Source: Candidatus Gastranaerophilales bacterium (lineage in GTDB: Bacteria; Cyanobacteriota; Vampirovibrionia; Gastranaerophilales; Gastranaerophilaceae). Taken from it: a stretch of DNA of 64,000 bases. The DNA lies in contig CAJOKJ010000010.1 of NCBI GenBank assembly GCA_905235155.1, positions 1 through 64,000 on the forward strand. The letters are read 5' to 3'. Of the stretch, positions 61,270-64,000 are shown piece by piece. The notes under the pieces are model-generated. The model searched no databases and was not told the DNA's origin. It saw only the letters and a program-made list of their open reading frames with translations. The stretch's first letter is position 1; every line of letters begins with the position of its first letter. The position numbers and the translations under genes were made by a program.

Positions 61270-61325
61270 TGTAATATGTTTATTTTAAAATTAGTACGTA
61301 TAAGACACAAAAAGGAGATTTAGAA

Positions 61326-62120
61326 ATGTCAAGAAAACCTATTATCGCAGGTAACTGGAAAATGAACCTTTTGAAAGCACAAGCAAAAGAACTTTTTGAA
61401 GGTGTAAAAAATTATGTAGACCAATATAAAGCAACAGAATTACCAACTGTTGTAATAGCACCGGTATTCACATCATTATCAGTTGTTGAAGATGTAAAAT
61501 GTGATTGTGGTTGCGAAGGTAAAAAATTATCTGTTGCATGTCAAAACTGCCACTGGGAAAACTCAGGAGCATATACAGGTGAAATTTCTGTAGAAATGGC
61601 AAAAGATGCAGGTTGTGATTATATAATTATCGGGCACTCAGAAAGAAGACAATATTTCTCAGAAACAGACGAAATGATTAATAAAAAAGCTAAAGCAATC
61701 CTTGCAGGTGGGTTAATACCTATTATTTGCTGTGGTGAAACTTTAGAACAAAGAGAAGCAGGAGTAACAGATTCTCACATTGCAAGTCAAATAAAAGCCG
61801 CATTAGAAGGTATTTCATCAGAAGATGTTGAAAAATCAGTTATAGCTTATGAACCAATTTGGGCTATCGGTACAGGCAAAACTTGCGATGCTGTTGAAGC
61901 AAACAGAGTTATAGCAATGATTAGAAATGTTGTTAAAGAAGTTGCAGGAGAAAAAGCTTCTGATGCAATTAGAATTTTATACGGTGGTTCTGTAAAACCA
62001 AACACAATTGAAGAACAAATGCGTCAATCAGATATTGATGGAGCATTAGTTGGCGGTGCTTCACTAAAAGCAGACAGTTTTAACGAAATTATTGCAAACA
62101 CAATGAAAACAATGGCTTAA
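61326..62120 (+). CDS. tpiA: Triosephosphate isomerase with a cysteine-rich insertion
   Basis: 264 residues, slightly longer than the usual 250. AGNWKMN holds the catalytic lysine, IIGHSERR the histidine, and AYEPIWAIGTG the glutamate and hinged loop. Between the second and third strands there is a short extra loop, VKCDCGCEGKKLSVACQNCHW, adding CDCGC before the normal VACQN..HWE segment. It may bind metal or be redox active. AAGGAG precedes the ATG. Confidence 0.96.
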   Translation: MSRKPIIAGNWKMNLLKAQAKELFEGVKNYVDQYKATELPTVVIAPVFTSLSVVEDVKCDCGCEGKKLSVACQNCHWENSGAYTGEISVEMAKDAGCDYIIIGHSERRQYFSETDEMINKKAKAILAGGLIPIICCGETLEQREAGVTDSHIASQIKAALEGISSEDVEKSVIAYEPIWAIGTGKTCDAVEANRVIAMIRNVVKEVAGEKASDAIRILYGGSVKPNTIEEQMRQSDIDGALVGGASLKADSFNEIIANTMKTMA

Positions 62121-62128
62121 TAATATAT

Positions 62129-62160
62129 GTAATGAGGTGATAAAATTATCATCTCATTAC
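62129..62160. other. 15-bp hairpin between tpiA and the next gene
   Basis: GTAATGAGGTGATAA pairs with TTATCATCTCATTAC with one G-U pair and a 2-nt apex. There is no T-run, so it is more likely an mRNA stability or processing hairpin than a terminator. Confidence 0.6.
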
Positions 62161-62180
62161 GAAACAAAAAAGGAGAAAAA

Positions 62181-62426
62181 ATGGCACAACAATTTTCACA
62201 ACAAGTTAAAATCAGGACAGGTTTATACGTATTTATTAAAGAAACTGCTAATCCTGTTGTTTTATACTTTGATAATCCTCAAGCAGTTTATGACGAATTA
62301 AAACAAGCAATGAAATCACCAAACCCTGTTATAATTGACAAACAAGCAAATGGTCCTATCAAAAGATTATGTGTAGTTTCAAATCAAATCAGAGGTTTAG
62401 CACTTCAAGATGAACAATACCAATAA
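62181..62426 (+). CDS. Small conserved hypothetical protein
   Basis: An 81-residue soluble protein starting MAQQFSQQVKIRTGLYVFIK with a compact alpha/beta pattern. AAAAGGAG precedes the ATG. It overlaps the DUF177 gene by 17 nt, so it belongs to the yceD-rpmF-plsX operon. No family is recognised. Confidence 0.8.
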   Translation: MAQQFSQQVKIRTGLYVFIKETANPVVLYFDNPQAVYDELKQAMKSPNPVIIDKQANGPIKRLCVVSNQIRGLALQDEQYQ

Positions 62427-62907
62427 AATTTCAATAGATGATATTGAAAATGCTACAAACAGAGTACTTGAAGTTGATTTTGAAGAAATAATTGAAGATA
62501 TTCCGTCTTCAAAACCAGTTAAATCACATCTGATACTAAAATCACTTGGCGATTTTATAGAGGTTTCAGGAAATGTTCAAGCAGACTTAATATTAGAATG
62601 TGATTTATGTTTGAAAGAATTTGAATATAAATTGAACGAAGAAATTAATGAAACTTATGCAAAAAGGACATTAATGGAAGAATATGGTCAAGAAACTGAA
62701 CTAAAAGACGGACAATTTGTTACAGATTTAGAAGGTAACAATGAAATAGATATTTATGATTTATTGTATCAATCTGTAATATTAAATATACCAAATAAAA
62801 AAGTTTGTGGTATAAATTGTAATAGGGATGTTTTTCAAACAGATGAGGAATTTGTAGAAGAAGATCCACGCATGGAAGTTTTTAAAAATATTAAATTAGA
62901 TAAGTAG
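62410..62907 (+). CDS. DUF177/YceD family protein
   Basis: 165 residues. LILECDLCLKEFEYKLNEEI and later NKKVCGINCNRD provide the paired cysteines of the family, with EIDIYDLLYQSVILNIP between. YceD (DUF177) is almost always upstream of rpmF and is linked to 23S rRNA accumulation. The rpmF-plsX context here is textbook. Confidence 0.9.
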   Translation: MNNTNKISIDDIENATNRVLEVDFEEIIEDIPSSKPVKSHLILKSLGDFIEVSGNVQADLILECDLCLKEFEYKLNEEINETYAKRTLMEEYGQETELKDGQFVTDLEGNNEIDIYDLLYQSVILNIPNKKVCGINCNRDVFQTDEEFVEEDPRMEVFKNIKLDK

Positions 62908-62921
62908 AAAGGTATAGAAAA

Positions 62922-63245
62922 ATGGCAGTACCAAAGAAAAGAACAGGTGCAAGAAAACAAGCAACAAGACGTTCACACTGGAAAGCAATTAAACCGGCAA
63001 CAACAAAATGTTCACACTGCGGAGCAACAGTTTTAGCTCACACAGTATGTACTGAATGCGGTTACTATAAAGGAAAAGCAGTAAGTATTAAATCTGCTGA
63101 TTATGTTGCAGAAGAAGTAAAACCTAAAAAGAAAACTTCAACAAAAAAAGCAACAAAAAAAGCAGAAGCAAAAGTTGAAACTCCTGTTGAAGAAGTTAAA
63201 GCAGAAGAAACTAAAGCAGAATCTGAAGAAAAAACCGAAGAATAA
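62922..63245 (+). CDS. rpmF: 50S ribosomal protein L32 with a long C-terminal tail
   Basis: The first 60 residues are a normal zinc-binding L32 (MAVPKKRTGARKQATRRSHW, CSHCGATVLAHTVCTECGYY). The remaining 47 residues are a low-complexity Lys/Ala/Thr then Glu-rich tail not found in typical L32 of about 57-60 residues. The tail is in frame and ends in a proper stop. Coupled to plsX downstream. Confidence 0.95.
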   Translation: MAVPKKRTGARKQATRRSHWKAIKPATTKCSHCGATVLAHTVCTECGYYKGKAVSIKSADYVAEEVKPKKKTSTKKATKKAEAKVETPVEEVKAEETKAESEEKTEE

Positions 63246-63267
63246 TAATTCGATATCAGGGGATTAG

Positions 63268-64000
63268 ATGACCAGAATAGCGATAGATGCAATGGGTGGT
63301 GATCATGCTCCGCACGAAATAGTTGCGGGTGCGGTTTGGGCTGCCTATGAATATAATGTTCCTATTGAATTAGTTGGAAAACAAGAGGACATTGAAAGAG
63401 AACTCAGCAAAATTAAAATTGAAGGGTTCATATCGGATTGCGGTCAAAAAGGTTCAAAAAAGCGAATAAAAATAGATACCTCCAAGCTTGATATAAAAAT
63501 AACCAACGCTGACGAAGTAATTGAAATGGGTGAACATCCCGGACAAGCAATAAGAAAGAAGAAAAAATCTTCAATTGTACTTGGAGTTAAGGCCGTTGCT
63601 GACGGAAGCTCCGATGCAATAGTTGCAGCAGGTTCAACAGGTGCGGCTATGGCATCAAGTTTATTTGGCATGGGACGTATAAAAGGCATAGACAGACCTG
63701 CAATAGCAGTTACATTGCCATCTTTAAATAAACCCGTTGTTCTTATTGACGGTGGTGCAAACAGTGATTGTACACCTGAAATGTTATATCAATTTGCAAT
63801 AATGGGAATTGTTTTTTCAAAACATGTTTTGGGCATAAAAGAACCTCGAGTTGGGGTACTAAACATAGGAGAAGAAGAAACAAAAGGTAATACTTTGGCA
63901 CAAGAAACTCATAAAATTCTTGCTGCTAACAAAGATAAATTTAACTTTATTGGCAATATTGAAGGTAAAGAATTACTTTTAGATTCTTGCGACGTTGTAG
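63268..64000 (+). CDS. plsX: Phosphate acyltransferase PlsX, cut by the window edge
   Basis: ATG 63268 follows AGGGGA. The visible 244 codons begin TRIAIDAMGGDHAPHEIVAGA and include VIEMGEHPGQAIRKKKKSS, VAAGSTGAAMASSLF, RPAIAVTLPS and DGGANSDCTPEML, the PlsX signatures. It makes acyl-phosphate from acyl-ACP for phospholipid synthesis. A short insertion (about CGQKGSKKRIKIDTSKLD) lies before the VIEMGEHP motif. The frame is open to the end of the window; fabH would normally follow. Confidence 0.95.
   Translation, partial: MTRIAIDAMGGDHAPHEIVAGAVWAAYEYNVPIELVGKQEDIERELSKIKIEGFISDCGQKGSKKRIKIDTSKLDIKITNADEVIEMGEHPGQAIRKKKKSSIVLGVKAVADGSSDAIVAAGSTGAAMASSLFGMGRIKGIDRPAIAVTLPSLNKPVVLIDGGANSDCTPEMLYQFAIMGIVFSKHVLGIKEPRVGVLNIGEEETKGNTLAQETHKILAANKDKFNFIGNIEGKELLLDSCDVV

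Overview
The window is a low-GC (about 30% by eye) Gram-negative-type bacterial chromosome segment. Its gene content fits a gut Melainabacterium (Gastranaerophilales-like non-photosynthetic relative of Cyanobacteria). This is an inference from several traits together: SLH-domain protein plus CsaB, meso-DAP-type MurE, a CHASE2 adenylate cyclase, a TIGR03960-type radical SAM protein next to RNase G, and a lineage-style protein beginning MGMAASQ. No 16S or marker tree could be run.

Layout. 0-10 kb: a frameshifted zinc-ribbon gene, aminotransferase, ABC-F ATPase, SLC13 permease, then the radical SAM-RNase G operon followed by a frameshifted secreted-protein gene. 10-15 kb is accessory: small membrane ORFs, a dispersed palindrome, a compact GC-rich structured element, a phage minor-head remnant, a metal permease, a tandem repeat abutting tRNA-Leu(UAA), a PP-loop protein and an XRE regulator with a clear intergenic promoter/operator. 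15-21 kb: DnaJ-like, MntP, DUF4127, secreted proteins, and a TonB-C-like gene broken by an A-run and a (TAAA)9 microsatellite. 21-27 kb: division/wall operon (rsmH, ftsL-like, ftsI, murE, nagA). 27-37 kb: lysS, PBP1A, SLH protein, an anti-sigma/ECF sigma/Spy-like operon, NSS transporter, csaB, KDPG aldolase. 37-43 kb: CHASE2 cyclase plus receiver protein, candidate ncRNAs, mtnA, ruvC. 43-47 kb: MGMAASQ protein, lipoyl gene, prenyl synthase, lepB, rpsG/rpsL. 47-52 kb is a decayed accessory block (rhodanese, toxin-like, large export-like and pilin-like genes, mostly frameshifted or truncated). 52-64 kb: GT-C transferase, manC, rplS-rbgA-rnhB, rsmI, a calpain-like protease, tpiA, and yceD-rpmF-plsX (plsX runs off the edge).

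How it fits together. Much of the window builds the envelope: PBP1A, FtsI and MurE make peptidoglycan; CsaB is expected to pyruvylate a wall polymer that SLH proteins bind; ManC and the GT-C enzyme supply surface glycans; LepB processes exported proteins; an ECF/Spy module looks like an envelope-stress circuit.

Most interesting signals. (i) Three reverse-strand promoters share a sigma-28-like TAAA-N16-(G/A)(C/T)CGATA(A/T) core and an upstream 19-bp box TTGTTACATWWRTTTACAA (given on the plus strand), with box spacing of 15, 15 and 5 nt, i.e. one helical turn apart; a fourth box sits before a large accessory gene. (ii) Several genes have a -10 hexamer exactly 6 nt before the ATG and no Shine-Dalgarno, suggesting leaderless mRNAs. 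(iii) At least six frameshifts all fall in accessory genes and none in core genes.
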